Positions 1 to 10,995 of a DNA stretch of 64,000 nucleotides are shown one piece after another. How positions within the stretch are numbered: position 1 is the stretch's first letter; each line of letters starts with the position of its first letter. Under the pieces are notes generated by a model, which saw only the letters and a program-made list of their open reading frames with translations, searched no databases and was not told the origin of the DNA. The translations under genes and the position numbers were made by a program. This stretch comes from Alopecurus myosuroides (taxonomy: Eukaryota > Streptophyta > Magnoliopsida > Poales > Poaceae): NCBI GenBank assembly GCA_028641055.1, contig JAPCYS010002482.1:62001-126000 (forward strand). Direction: 5' to 3'.

Positions 1-862
1 GGAAGGAACTTTTCCCAATCCTTACCAAAGGAGATAACACAAGATCGAAGCATATCCTCAAGAATTTGATTCACTCTTTCGGTTTGACCACCGGTTTGTG
101 GATGATAAGCGGTGCTGAAAGAGAGACGGGTTCCCATAGACTCTTGAAGACAACCCCAGAATCTGGAAACGAAAATACTCCCACGATCCGGGGTAATCCT
201 TTTTGGAACTCCGTGAAGACTAACTATTCGAGAGATGTACAGCTCTGCCAACTGACTAGTGTTGATACCGTCTCGAATAGGAAGGAAGTGAGCAACCTTG
301 GACAGTCGATCAACCATTACCCAGATGGCATTGTGACCCTTCTTGGTTCTGGGAAGACCGGTGATGAAGTCCATACCGATTTCATCCCATTTCCATTCAG
401 GAATCGGTAGAGGTTGAAGAACACCGGCTGGTCTTTGATGTTCAGATTTCACACGACGACAGACGCATTCAGCAACATACTGAGCGATTTCTCGCTTCAT
501 CCGGGTCTACCAGAACTTTGGACGTAGGTCCTGATACATCTTCGTACTACCAGGGGGATGGAAAGAGGTGTATCATGAGCCTCTTGAAGTATTAGATTTC
601 TCAGACTTCGCTTCTTTGGCACAACCAGACGGTTGTTTGAAATAGACGATGCCTTGATCATCAACCGAGAAACACTTAGCAACTCTACTAGCAACGTTTT
701 TCTTGATCTTGGCAATGCCCACATTATGCTTCTGGGCCTCTTTGATTTGATCCTCAAGAGAAGTTTTATTTCCAGGTTAGCTAGGTACCCAGAGGGAACA
801 ATTTCAAGGTTGATCTTGGAAAACTCCTCATGAAGAGATGGTTGAGCTTTCTGTATCATCAC
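1..862 (-). pseudogene. Integrase region of element A (partial)
   Basis: The minus strand encodes the integrase catalytic core of a Gypsy element in roughly 1-420. Recognisable parts include an EWKWDEIGMDF stretch, the segment around SDRG/TPDRG, and TAYHPQTGGQTERVNQ. The preceding zinc-binding and linker part lies about 430-860 and is broken: the piece near 497-862 starts in the expected frame (SLHEEFSKINLEIVPSGYLA) and then leaves it. The product would insert the cDNA into host DNA. The C-terminal part is beyond position 1. Several frame changes make this copy non-functional as sequenced. Confidence 0.85.
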
Positions 863-1317
863 GTTGTTACATTAAGACTTCCGACTTAGCGCGTCAGCCA
901 CGACGTTGGCTTTGCCGGGTTGATAGTTGAGACCCAAATCAAAGTCCTTGATTACTTCCAACCATCTTCTCTGTCTGAGATTCAGATCCGGTTGGGTGAA
1001 CAGATATTTCAGACTTTGATGATCTGATTATAGCTTGCAGCGGTTACCCAAGAAGGTAATGACTCCACTGCTTGAGAGCATGGACCACGGCTGCTAGCTC
1101 GAGGTCATGAGTTGGGTAGTTGTGCTCATGTGGTTTCAATTGACGAGAACCATAGGCCACCACATGACCCTCTTGCATTTAACACACAACCGAGTCCTTG
1201 TTGCGAGGCATCACAGAAGATAACGAAGTCCTTGCTCGTATCAGGAAGAGAAAGCACAGGAGCGGTAGTCAATTTAGTTTTAGAGTTTGGAAACTCTCTT
1301 ATGCCTTTTATGACCAC
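863..1317 (-). pseudogene. RNase H region of element A
   Basis: The segment carries FVIFCDASQQGLGCVL (around 1140-1230), which is the start of a Gypsy RNase H with its first catalytic aspartate. The continuation towards 900 contains the HDLELAAVV and DHxSLKY type parts in changed frames. RNase H removes RNA from the RNA:DNA hybrid during reverse transcription. The open frame stops after about 60 codons near 1126, so the domain is disrupted. It lies directly downstream of the RT on the minus strand. Confidence 0.75.
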
Positions 1318-2048
1318 TCAAACTTCTTGCCTTTCTTCAAAAGTTCAGTCATAGGTTTGGCAATTTTGGAGAAGTTCTCGATGAATCGACGGTAATAACC
1401 TGCCATCCCAAGAAAACTCTGAACATCCTTGACTGATTTAGGTGCTTCCCAATCCAGAATTGTTTGGACCTTATCTGGGATCACGACAACACCTTCGGCA
1501 GACACCACGTGTCCGAGATAGATGAGCTCTTTCAACCAGAACTCACATTTAGAGAACTTGGCATATAACTTGTGCTCACGGAGTTGTTCGGCATGTTCAT
1601 CTTTGGTTTTGGAATAGACCAAGATATCATCGATGTAGACCACGACAAACTTGTCGAGATACTCCATGAATACCGAGTTCATAAGCCTCATAAATGTAGC
1701 TGGAGCATTGGTAAGACCAAAGGACATAACGGTGCACTCATAAAGACCATAACGAGTGGTGAAAGCCGTTTTAGGAATGTCCTCTTTTCTGATCTTTATT
1801 TGATGGTATCCTGATCGCAGATCCATCTTGGAAAAGACAGTTGCACCAGCTAATTGATCAAACAGGTCGTTGATTCTTGGAAGAGCATACTTGTTTTTGA
1901 TGGTCACTGCATTCAGCGGCCGATAATCAACAACGAGACATGGAACGTTTCTATCACGCTTCTTAACAAAGATAGTCGGACAACCCCAAGAAGATGTACT
2001 AGGTTGGATGAAACCTTTTTCTTCTAACTCCTCTATTTGTCGCTTCAA
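1308..2048 (-). pseudogene. Reverse transcriptase of element A
   Basis: This open segment of about 246 codons carries the Gypsy RT motifs in order: [43 protein letters not shown] and the catalytic box YIDDIL. The active-site aspartates are intact. The stretch after EHAEQ is a few residues shorter than usual before [16 protein letters not shown], suggesting a small deletion. It is continuous in frame with the upstream gag-protease segment except for a single stop at 2049-2051. It is followed by the RNase H segment after a frame change. Confidence 0.9.
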
Positions 2049-3431
2049 TTAAGCCAACTCTTCTGGGGCCATACGATAAGGTCTTTTGGACATAAGAGCG
2101 GTGCCAGGGACCAGCTCGATGACAAATTCCACACTTCGATCAGGTGGCATGCCAGGTAACTCTTCAGGGAACACATCAGGAAACTCGCTGACTACTGGCA
2201 ACTCATGAATTTTAGGAGGGTAGTCAGCTTGCATAGAGTATAGTTGTGACTCGGGTGAAAGTTGATGACACGCTGATGGAGCTAGATCTGCACACGTCCA
2301 ACATTTCACACTAGCACCAGAAGGATCTGTCAAAGCGATGGACTTGTCTACACAGTCAATTACAGCTCCAAACTTTTTGAGCCAATCCATGCCTAGAATG
2401 ACATCAATGTCAGTTGACTTTAAGGCATAGAAGGTGGTAGGGAACCACCGATACCCAATATCGATCATGAGCTCTGGGGTAACCATCGTGGTTCGCCAAT
2501 GAAGCCCTGGGGACTGGACCACCAAAGACTTGGACATGTTTTGGAAAGGTATCCCATGCATTTCAACGAACTTCTCCGACATGAAGGTATGGGATGCTCC
2601 AGAGTCAAACAACGCTGTAGCTAGAATGGAGTTAACTCGAATTGTACACCAAAGGATGCTTGTATCATTTTGAGCCTTCTCAAGTGTAACATGTGTTAAG
2701 CAAGCATGTATAGTACTAGTGTTCTTCACTTTTTTCTTGGGCGGAGGAACTCCACGACCAATTTCTTCTGAAGACACTCTCGAGAAAGATGACCCCGGCT
2801 GACCACACTTGAAACACATAAGATCAAGTGGTTTAGCAACTGATGGAGGCGGATGAGGAATGTGTCCCTCATAACTAGGTGCAAACGGGGCTCTAGGAAT
2901 AGCACTGTATGGTATGAACACACGGCGCTTCTTGGAGCCAGAGGAAGTTGCACAAGAATTATCAGCATCCCGTTTTACAGCAATCTCCATCTCCTTTCTG
3001 CCATATTCAAGGGTAATAGCCTGATTGTACAACTCCTGGAAACTCTGGAATTTGAAAGGAAGCAACTCATAACGGAGGGTTGGGTTCAGACCCTTCCGAA
3101 ACAGTTCCTGCTTGTCCTCATCATTTCTGACATCACGAGGAGCATAGCGAGCCAAACGGATGAATTCACGCCCGTAAGGTTCAACATTCATGTTTCCCTG
3201 AGTGAGATCGAGGAATTCCTTCCTTTTAAAGTCCATGATTGCCTTTGGAATATAAGCACCACGGAACGCAATACAGAACTCTGCCCAGGTGACCTCATGT
3301 CCTGGCGCCTGCAAAGCCAAGGAACCTTCCCACCAAGCACCAACTGCACCTTCTAGCTTGTAGGTGGTGAAGTTCACACGGTCATTATCTTGGACATGGA
3401 GAGCAACAAACTTGCGCTCGATTGTACGGAG
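2049..3431 (-). pseudogene. Gag C-terminal part plus aspartic protease of element A
   Basis: This is a long open segment of more than 440 codons. The first half has the retrotransposon gag core (YKLEGAVGAWWEGS, AFRGAYIP, LDLTQGNMNVEPY). It is followed by the start of a CCHC zinc knuckle (CFKCGQPG, near 2800), whose His-Cys half sits in a neighbouring frame. Then comes an aspartic protease with FDSGASHTF and ILGMDWL (about 2370-2620). The end (FPDVFPEELPGMPPDRSVEF) is the usual linker to RT. It ends at a TAA (2049-2051) that looks like a nonsense change, because the next codons continue the RT in the same frame. Confidence 0.88.
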
Positions 3432-3674
3432 CTAGTCATCAGCATCCAGAGGCTCCTTGGAATCAGCAAAGGTAGGTGGCTGAGCTTTGAAGAAACTCCC
3501 AAGTGTAACACCTTTAGCGCGACGTTCGGTATTCTGCGCCACGCGTTCAAGAAGATGTTCACTTCTCAGGCGGTTGGTCTCGATATTCTGCAGAACCTGC
3601 GCCATTGTGGGAGAAGGCGGAACTTCTGCCTCAGGAGGATTACGTCCACGACGTCTACGAGTACCACCGGACAT
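3432..3674 (-). pseudogene. Gag N-terminal part of element A
   Basis: The start codon is at 3674-3672, giving MSGGTRRRRGRNPPEAEVPP and then QVLQNIETNRLRSEHLLERV. That is a typical Gypsy gag N-terminus with a predicted helix. It ends at a TAG at 3434-3432 and then continues in the same frame into the gag core, so the break is one in-frame stop rather than a frameshift. The 480 bases between this start and the primer binding site are the untranslated leader. Confidence 0.75.
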
Positions 3675-4140
3675 CCTGAGTAAAAAGGAAAGGAACCATG
3701 AATAACACATTCATGAAAGGAGAAAACAACGGAATGGTACATGATAGTTCAACGGAGGCAAGATATAGAACATTATGTGGAGGAAACAGGCCATATCACA
3801 TAAATGAACAACCGGGGAATCACACAGAGATGCAACCCCGGATATGGAATTGCTAGATTGGATGACTTGAGTTAGTCAAAACTTGAGAGGTTAGCAACCT
3901 GACACGAAGTACCGGAAAGAAAACACCCAACGGTTTTGATCCTAGTTTTGAAGGTAACAGAAGAGAGGAACACCTTTTCAAATCAAATGAGATAAGGAGG
4001 CTCAGAGTTAGAATGACACCAGATAAGGAGTAAAAAGAGTTCCTAAGAAGGTTTTCACAATTCATTTGGAAGTTCAAAAATAGTTTTCGCAAACACTAGA
4101 CTCAACATCGACCAATGGCAAAGGGTTTCCTACAGGCAGT

Positions 4141-4155
4141 CCTGCTCTGATACCA
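4141..4155 (-). other. Primer binding site of element A
   Basis: On the minus strand the sequence TGGTATCAGAGCAGG directly follows the LTR end. It matches the usual complement of the 3' end of initiator tRNA-Met (TGGTATCAGAGC) used to prime minus-strand cDNA synthesis. Its position fixes the LTR boundary at 4156. Confidence 0.92.
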
Positions 4156-7100
4156 TGACCTGTCAGACCCCGGACCCAGAGACATACAAACTGTCATGCG
4201 CTCCTAGCAATGGACTCACAAGGGCTTCAGGGTTACCAGCCCCGGCCGCAACAAACAACGACAGGCAGACCGGCTTCATCGGCACGTAGTCCGGATCCCC
4301 GGTCTACTACTCCTTGTGTCCATGCTAGTCATAACCAGATATGTATACCCAAGCGTCCACGAGTCGGATGAAACTAAAGGAATGGGACCAAAGTTATACA
4401 GAGCTGCTATGTGTCCAGAAAGTGCAACAACAATCGAGGGTTGCTGGGTTTACCTCGCCCCAGGCCGAATCACATCGGCAGGCGGGCTCGTACATGGATC
4501 ATCGGCTCCACAACCCCTCGACTGCGACAACTATGCAGGCATAGCCAAAACTGTATAACAATGAGCTCGAAACCAACAACCGATTAAAGCAACACTCTAG
4601 ACATAGAAACTGTATTGAGCATGTATTACTAGAGTATAGCTTTACAATCATAGGTCACATGACCCAACATTACATCAGACAACGGAAGGCAAATTATGTT
4701 GCTAATCAACAAGAACCAAAAAGGCCTAAGAGGCCGCAACATAAAGCGACGTCCCAGCCCATAGATTCCAGGCTGCTACCTGGGAACCCCAAATCTACTC
4801 GTCGATGTCCACACTGAAACACCACCGATGTGGGACCTTCACCTGAACCAAATTTAAGCAAACCTGAGTACTGAAGGTACTCAACAAGACTTAGTTAACC
4901 TATTATATATCTGCTAGTTTCATAAAGGGTTTTATGAAGGCTGATTTGCGTAAAGCAATGTTTGTTTTCCAAATCGAGGAAGAATAGCACGTCTTGTAGA
5001 GGGTTTTCAAAACATATGAGAAAGGGCTCAACTCTTGTAGATCATCATCTTTTGAAACCACCAACTTCATTTCCCAGCATCTCACTTGCTACAAGGATCA
5101 CCCCTCTCGGCATCTCCGAGGAGGCACCCTTCATTCATTGTCAAAATGTTTTACGTCATGTTCAGGTTGTCTATGGTCTTTGCCTTCAACAAGTCATCCA
5201 TAACCGTGGACACGGCTTTTCGAAAAGATTGCCCTGCAGGGATGTACACTTTACCCACACGTACCAACCGACTCTTAACGCCATGCGGTAACGCTCTTCC
5301 CAAGGGAGTGCGGCAGAGGGTTGGCCACGACCTTTACCTTGCCCAGCCATATCCATAAGTCAACCCAAGACAGAGCCACCCCGTCAACTTGGAGTTGGCC
5401 ATCCTCCTGACGGCACCTGTCTCTGTGAAGCGGGGTCAAGATCCGTGTACGTCCATCACTTGGCCCCGGTCACGCCCTAGGCGGAGAATTTTTCCAAAAC
5501 GTTTGAAAGATTTTATTTGCGTTGCCGAATGGAACTCTCAAACTATGTGACCCATGGATGTGGCCAAACAAGTTAGTTAGTCGAGCGCGGTTACTTAGAC
5601 CCCGCGTGTGGTTGCACGCTCAGTCTTGGCTTCCGCTCGAAACCTTAGTCCTAGGGGTGGCAAGTATAGGACGAACAACCACTTCCCATGTGGCCTCCTA
5701 TCCAAGCCTTAGTCAGGTTAAACACACATAGCTCATCTTTCCACGTTATCCTGCCTTACTAGATTCATCCGCAACTCTGATTCATCAACCGGATGGAGCA
5801 GAGCTAAATAAGTATACAAAGCTAAGCATAGCATATAAGGCTCTGGCGATGCGCACAATCAAATCTAGGCGGCTAGGAGCAGTGGATCATGGTATTTTGG
5901 CTATGCAAAGTATAGGAGAACACTACCTACAGACACCAAATACTTTGGAATCGAATGTAAATACGAGAACCAAAAGTCATTGGAAAACATATATGAGCAA
6001 ATAAGAGGTTATGCTTGCCTTGCTGAAAAAAAACCAAATAGATAGATCTTCTGGATAAGTGCTTGACTTGTCGGTTAAGATCAAGTATTCGCCACTGGAG
6101 TTGTTGATCTTCTCTTCGGACAGCGTTCTACCGATAAGAAGCAGAAACCGGAAAAGAAACAATCAACACATGGCATTGATGCAATGCACAATATGTATGC
6201 ATGACAAAGTTAATGCACTTGAATGAAAGACCTAAACAACTTCAAGGGTTTGCTACGGTTCATATGATGATTAGCCATTTTATCGGAAAACAGTCCCGAA
6301 AAAGACCCCGGAGGGAAATTCGGGCAATTCTAAAAGTGAGTGCAATTTTGATAGCTCAAATAGGTTTAAAAAATCATAAGTGGATTGCATTTATCATTTT
6401 GAGCATTTTGGTATATAACCTGTATTTTTCCTGATTTTATTGATTAAAATCTTATTTTCTTTATTTTATGATTTAATTGCATTTAAATAATGCCCAAAAA
6501 TAAAGTTTGTCAAACATGTATGCAAGTGACATATTTGGGTTGGAAATATATTTCCGAACACAACCATCTCTTTTTCATATTTTTCTGAATTACAAATGTG
6601 GAGTTATTAATTATTTCATTTCAAAACAAATTCTATAATTATTAAAAGGGAGCCCACGTGTCAATTCGAAAATTCGTTTTAATTAAAAATAAAACATTTG
6701 ACAGGTGGCTCCGGGCTGAGGTCACGCTAACGTCACGTTGACGTCAGCAGGTGGCCGGCCGGAGGCAGCCGTGGTCGCCGGCGGCGAACCAGCGAGCCCC
6801 AGCAAGAAAGGCTGGGCTCATTGGATTCGCCTCGGCGAGGCGCCGCCCCAGTATGTCCACCGGCGGCGAGCCGCCGTGCTCTGGAAGGTGGCAACGGACA
6901 CAGTCTCCGGCGGGTTCGCCGTTTCCGGTAACGAGAAGGGACGGGGAGGGTGCTGGGGCGTAGAGGGGCTTACCGGGAGCGCGCGGGTGACAAGTTTGAG
7001 GCCGGAGAGGACATGACGGCGACGAATTGCGGCGGAGGAGCTCCGCCGGCCGCGGAGAAGAAGGCGGCAATACGGGGGTTCCCGGCTGTTCTGGGAAGCA

Positions 7101-7720
7101 GCGCTCGTCTGGGAGGAAGAGGGGAGCACAGGGAGCTCGGGGATGGTCTCGGTTTGCACAGGGGTGGGCTATAGGGCCGGCGGCGAGCGAACTCCGGCGA
7201 GGCTAGGGTTCAGTCGCTCGGGAGAGAGAGAGAGGAAGGTCGAGAGGAGGGTTCTGTGCGTGATGAGAGATCTGGACGGCACCCTGGCCCTTCTCCTTCT
7301 TGCGCGTGGAAAGCAGGAGGTGGCAGGGCCACCTCGCCGCCCCCGTCGTCTTTCTAGCCGGAGGGAGAAAAACGAAAAAGAAAAGGGTTTTTCGGAAAAC
7401 CCCCTGGGAAAACACATATTTGCTTAAAAGTCCTTTTCCTTACAAAACAACATGAAAAAGTGAGTAGTTGAGGGCCTTTTTGTGAAACAAAAATTACACA
7501 AAAATAAGTTTTGGAAAGCTCTTCAAATTTCCAACAAAACCATACCTTAGTTTGTTCATTTTGAAAAACTTGTTAGAACAACTTTGTGGGTTGCTTGTTT
7601 AAGTGATTTTTGTCATTTCACTTGTTATTTTCAAATGCAAATTTTTAGCAATGTTTTTCATGCATGTATGCCATGTACACAACACACAACGCAACTTTAT
7701 TACAAAGTAGGGCTGTTACA
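4156..7720 (-). repeat. 5' LTR of element A (3565 bp)
   Basis: The LTR starts TGTAACAGCCC (7720) and ends GACAGGTCA (4156) on the minus strand, giving TG...CA ends. It contains a GC-rich block (about 6700-7350) that looks like a plant 5' leader. An ATG at 7014-7012 is followed 41 bases later by a splice-donor-like CTCCCG|GTAAGC (exon end 6974). A splice-acceptor-like TTTCAG at 4814 precedes a short frame ending VDIDE and TAG (4797-4795). The other LTR copy lies outside the window, so identity between the LTRs cannot be assessed. Confidence 0.9.
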
Positions 7721-8917
7721 GATAGGTTTTGTATTTTACCGATCTCATGATGTTAGTTGGGAGACCGGATTATAGGATAGATAACCGTTCAATCGAGAGG
7801 GGCTCTCAAATGAGTTGCTTGATTGTATCATTCGTAGAGAATTCAAACCTTTGCATCCTTGGCATCATCTTTCTTTGTTCTTATTTGGAATTTATCTATA
7901 TTAAGATTTGGTTATTGTTTTCTTCTTCATGACAAGCCCAAGTTCATCAAAATCAGATTTCGTATGGGAAACTTTGGGTTTTTAATGTTGGAGGTTTTAC
8001 CGAATGTTCTTTATAGATAGGTCAAACATTTCATCATTTTGTTTTATCCTCTAGTGTTTTACTATGATTTTTCTCATCATATTCCTGTAGTGCTTGTCTT
8101 TGCAATTTCAACGAGCCCAGGATCATCCAAAACGGAGTCCGGATGCAAAAGTTATGGGATTTTCGTATCGATATTTCTACAGTTTTATAGGGGGCGTCGT
8201 AGTACCTACCTAATTACTGCTTGGGTGTACCGACTATAGCTACCGCTAACATAGGGATACTTCCCGAGTCCTCCAGACGGGCCTACCCGGTCCAAATATG
8301 TACAAAACCCATCATGAGGAGCCGCCTTAGACATCTAGAAGGCCCAGTTGAGGCTACTTACGCTTCTAACTTGCGGTCCAAGGCTGGAGGCGCAACCGAC
8401 ATGGATAGGGTTTTGTAACCTACCCGGGTACGGATTCGGGACCCAGCCTCCTATATAGAGGCTTGGAGAACCCCCGGGTAAGGCATCGACGATTCGACCC
8501 ACCATAGATTTGGCTTGCTCGAGATCCAATCTATCTCACACAACCATTGTATCCTTCATTGTAACCACCATTAATACAATCCAGACAAGCAGGAGTAACG
8601 TTTTTACCTCTTCGAGGGCCCTGAACCTAGGTAAATGCCCCATGTTAACAGTCGAGTCCACCAGCACTCATCTGTCTCCTAGTCTCAAACCCCCAATATG
8701 TCATCCCGGAGATATGTCGACATAGGGAACCGACATTTGGCATCGTCTGAGGGAATGGAAAGCGCTCGATCTACGGTCTCGTCGGCTTCATCCACACCAA
8801 GTTCGAGCTCCAGATCTTCGGCTCCGCCGAAACTGATCTGCGTCGGGTCCTTCAACTTCATGTCGGCATTCGCCAGCCTTCCACCCGGCATTCAGCAATC
8901 TTCAGGAAGGCCTCAAT

Positions 8918-9349
8918 ATGACGTTCGATGATTTCTCTTCAAAGCCAGCAAGGAGGGAATCATGCGCTTCCTATGCAGCAGTCCCAAGCGTGGCAACTCC
9001 AACGTCACCACTCATAGATTCCGGCTACAACTCAGAGCTGAGCCTCGCATCGGTCTACCTAAACGACCTTGACTTCCACTTCATAGAAACTGAAGAATTC
9101 GCCAATCTCGAAGTCGATGATCGATTCGTCCCAGAGACTCGAGAACCTTGCCTAGCCCGCGTCTGCATGGACGATCCAACTGCAAGCGCGGAGTGGCAGA
9201 CGATCCATGTTTCACAAGAAGCATGGAACAGAGCCAAGACCGCGGTAGATAACAACACCGCGTTGGAGCCAAACGCCACCCAAGAAGATCTGACGGCCTA
9301 TCATTATCTCATGTCCAAGAAAAAACAGGAGATGATACGGGAGAGGTGA
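8918..9349 (+). pseudogene. Gag-like N-terminal fragment of relic D
   Basis: An open frame of 143 codons lies downstream of the primer-site-like sequence. It contains LDFHFIETEEFANLEVDDRF and ends with LTAYHYLMSKKKQEMIRER, the style of the long N-terminal region of grass Gypsy gag genes (acidic, then a basic helix). There is no zinc knuckle or protease, because the relic is internally deleted and then interrupted by element B at 9507. I recognise the style rather than a named domain. Confidence 0.45.
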
Positions 9350-9501
9350 GCACTCAACAAAACGCAAATGCCTTGCAGAAGCTTCAATTCAGTGCAGAGC
9401 AGAGCTATAAGCCATAAATGGCAGATCAATGGGACCCCCACCGAATCGGAAAGGGGGGTACGTCTCCAAACCACCAATATGGACCGAGAATCGCTCAACA
9501 G

Positions 9502-9506
9502 GACTA
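9502..9506. repeat. Target-site duplication of element B, left copy (GACTA)
   Basis: GACTA directly precedes the TG of the first LTR at 9507. The identical five bases follow the last LTR tail at 36414-36418. This shows that the two outermost ends of the composite belong to one integration event. Confidence 0.9.
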
Positions 9507-10940
9507 TGAAAGTGCAAACGCGCTTAAATCATCTTGTTTTGGTGTTTGTTAACAACATGTATTCTTAAGTGTGTTGATGTTTTTCAGGGCATAAATAACA
9601 TATTTTCTATGGTGGTAGTGAGATACAAAAAGAGGCAAAGTTCCAGGAATTACTTATGCTGGAATTTATTCCAGACCGGAGACTTACCGGAGAAAGACAG
9701 GAGTCTCTGGTGTGAGGTTATTCCAGGGACTGTGTTCTCTCTGGAATTATGGTGTGGCCCGCTATACCCGGACCGGAGACTTACTGGAGACATACCGGAG
9801 TCTCCAGAGTGAACACATCTTTGAAGAAACAGCACTGGAGTTTGTCTGGTGTCTCCCGCTGCATCCAGGCTGGAGACTTATCGGAGATTGTCCGGAGTCT
9901 CCGGACTGACTTGTACTTTTGCTGTCAAATGACTACAGACACACTCTGGACACGTGCGATAGGGCACAAGCTGGACAAGACCAGAGTCTCCAGGGTTTAT
10001 TCTCGAGTTTCCGGACTGGTGGTTTCACTGAAGGTTTTGAAGCTGAAGGAAGTGGTGTCGCCCGCTGCATCAACACCGGAGACTTACCGGAATGTATCCG
10101 GAGTCTCCGGACCGCTGCTCTGCAAAAAAGCTTAGACCGGAGTCTCCGGCCTTTACACCGGAGTCTCCAGTGTGAGTTTGGCAGAATCGACTCCAACGGC
10201 TCCAAGACTTTATGAGGGGTATAAATACCCCCTCCCCTCCACCTACCTCCAGCTAGCTCGACCAGAGCAGATCTCAACATGGCTAGAGATCACCCACCTT
10301 GCTAGATCTCCAAATCCCTCCATCCAAAAGCCTTGATCTTTGGAGGATTGAAGGAGAAGGCCCCAATCTACGTCTTCACCAACCGGATTTCATTTCCCCC
10401 TCATTTTCTTGAGGGAAACTAGTCTAGGGTTTCCTCTTATGGAGAACCTAGACATCTTGTCTCTCTTGGTGATTCTTGTGGTTGTTGGGAGCCCCCAATT
10501 CGGTTGTGGGTGTGCCCCAAACTTGTTTGTAAAGGACTCGATTCCCGCCTCAAAGGGGATCAATAGTGGAAGGTGGACCAGGCCTTTGTGGCGGGGTTCA
10601 TCGGAGAATAGGGTGAGGCCTTTGTGGCGTTGAGTAGGCCTTCGTGGAGAGCTCACACCCCTCCAACGAGACGTACTCCCTTAACAAGGAGGAACTCGGG
10701 AATACATCGTGTCTCCGCGTGCTTCCTATCGGTTATCTCGTTCCCTTACTCTCTACTTGTGTTTGCCTTGCATTTATTGTTGTACTTGTTGCATTTATTA
10801 CCGTCCTTCCATATAGGTAAATTCACCTTTGTTGCACTATATAGAGAATTTACCTTTGTGTCAAGCCTAATCTTGTAAGAAAATTAAAATTGGTCGTAGC
10901 ACCTATTCACCCCCCTCTAGGTGCCCATACTTTACTTTCA
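9507..10940 (+). repeat. First LTR of element B (1434 bp)
   Basis: It begins TGAAAGTGCAAACGCGC and ends TTTACTTTCA, followed by the primer binding site. It carries three perfect copies of the odd palindrome CCGGAGTCTCCGG (9892-9904, 10098-10110, 10137-10149) and many degenerate ones in both orientations between 9670 and 10176. A TATA box lies at 10220-10227. The downstream region (10230-10940) is the transcribed leader. The second copy at 34516 is clearly homologous but has fewer intact palindromes. Confidence 0.93.
10220..10227 (+). promoter_or_regulatory. TATA box of the first LTR of element B
   Basis: TATAAATA lies within GGGGTATAAATACCCCC, just after the palindrome cluster and about 720 bp before the LTR end. 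The same box is kept in the second LTR at 35195-35202. Position and conservation support it as the core promoter of the element. Confidence 0.75.
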
Positions 10941-10942
10941 AT

Positions 10943-10960
10943 TGGTATCAGATCCTCGGC
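10943..10960 (+). other. Primer binding site of element B
   Basis: TGGTATCAGATCCTCGGC follows the LTR after two bases. It matches the initiator tRNA-Met complement TGGTATCAGAGCC with one change. The copy after the second LTR (35921-35933) reads TGGTATCAGAGCC without the change. Confidence 0.88.
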
Positions 10961-10995
10961 TCTTCTATCGGGCTTAACCGCCTAAGAGTTTAAGT

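Larger units (their letters stand above)
1..7720 (-). mobile_element. Element A: Ty3/Gypsy LTR retrotransposon, truncated by the window edge
   Basis: Read on the minus strand, this is 5' LTR, primer binding site, gag, protease, reverse transcriptase, RNase H and integrase, with the window starting inside integrase. The domain order RT-RNase H-integrase is that of Ty3/Gypsy elements. The LTR begins with TGTAACAGCCC at 7720 and ends at 4156, directly followed by a tRNA-Met type primer binding site. The five bases after the LTR (7721-7725, GATAG) should be the target duplication, but the other copy is outside the window. RT and protease resemble the Tekay/Del chromovirus group; the chromodomain would lie outside. 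The family name cannot be given from sequence alone. Confidence 0.93.
7721..9506 (+). mobile_element. Relic D, left part: decayed Gypsy LTR end and gag start
   Basis: 7721 to about 8735 is LTR-like sequence ending ...GGAACCGACA. It is followed at 8736 by TTTGGCATCGTCTGAGGG, which resembles the TGGCGCCGTCTGTGGG type primer site of grass Gypsy elements. A gag-like frame follows. The last 90 or so bases before 8735 recur at 36419-36510, on the far side of element B, so relic D continues there. The left end is uncertain because element A abuts it at 7720, and 7721-8215 may belong to a different relic. No intact coding remains. Confidence 0.6.

Noticed and set aside
6738..7427. Several overlapping open frames on both strands in a GC-rich block
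   Set aside because: They lie inside the LTR of element A and are open in nearly all frames because of base composition; no domain was recognised. Only the splice-like layout was kept as a finding.
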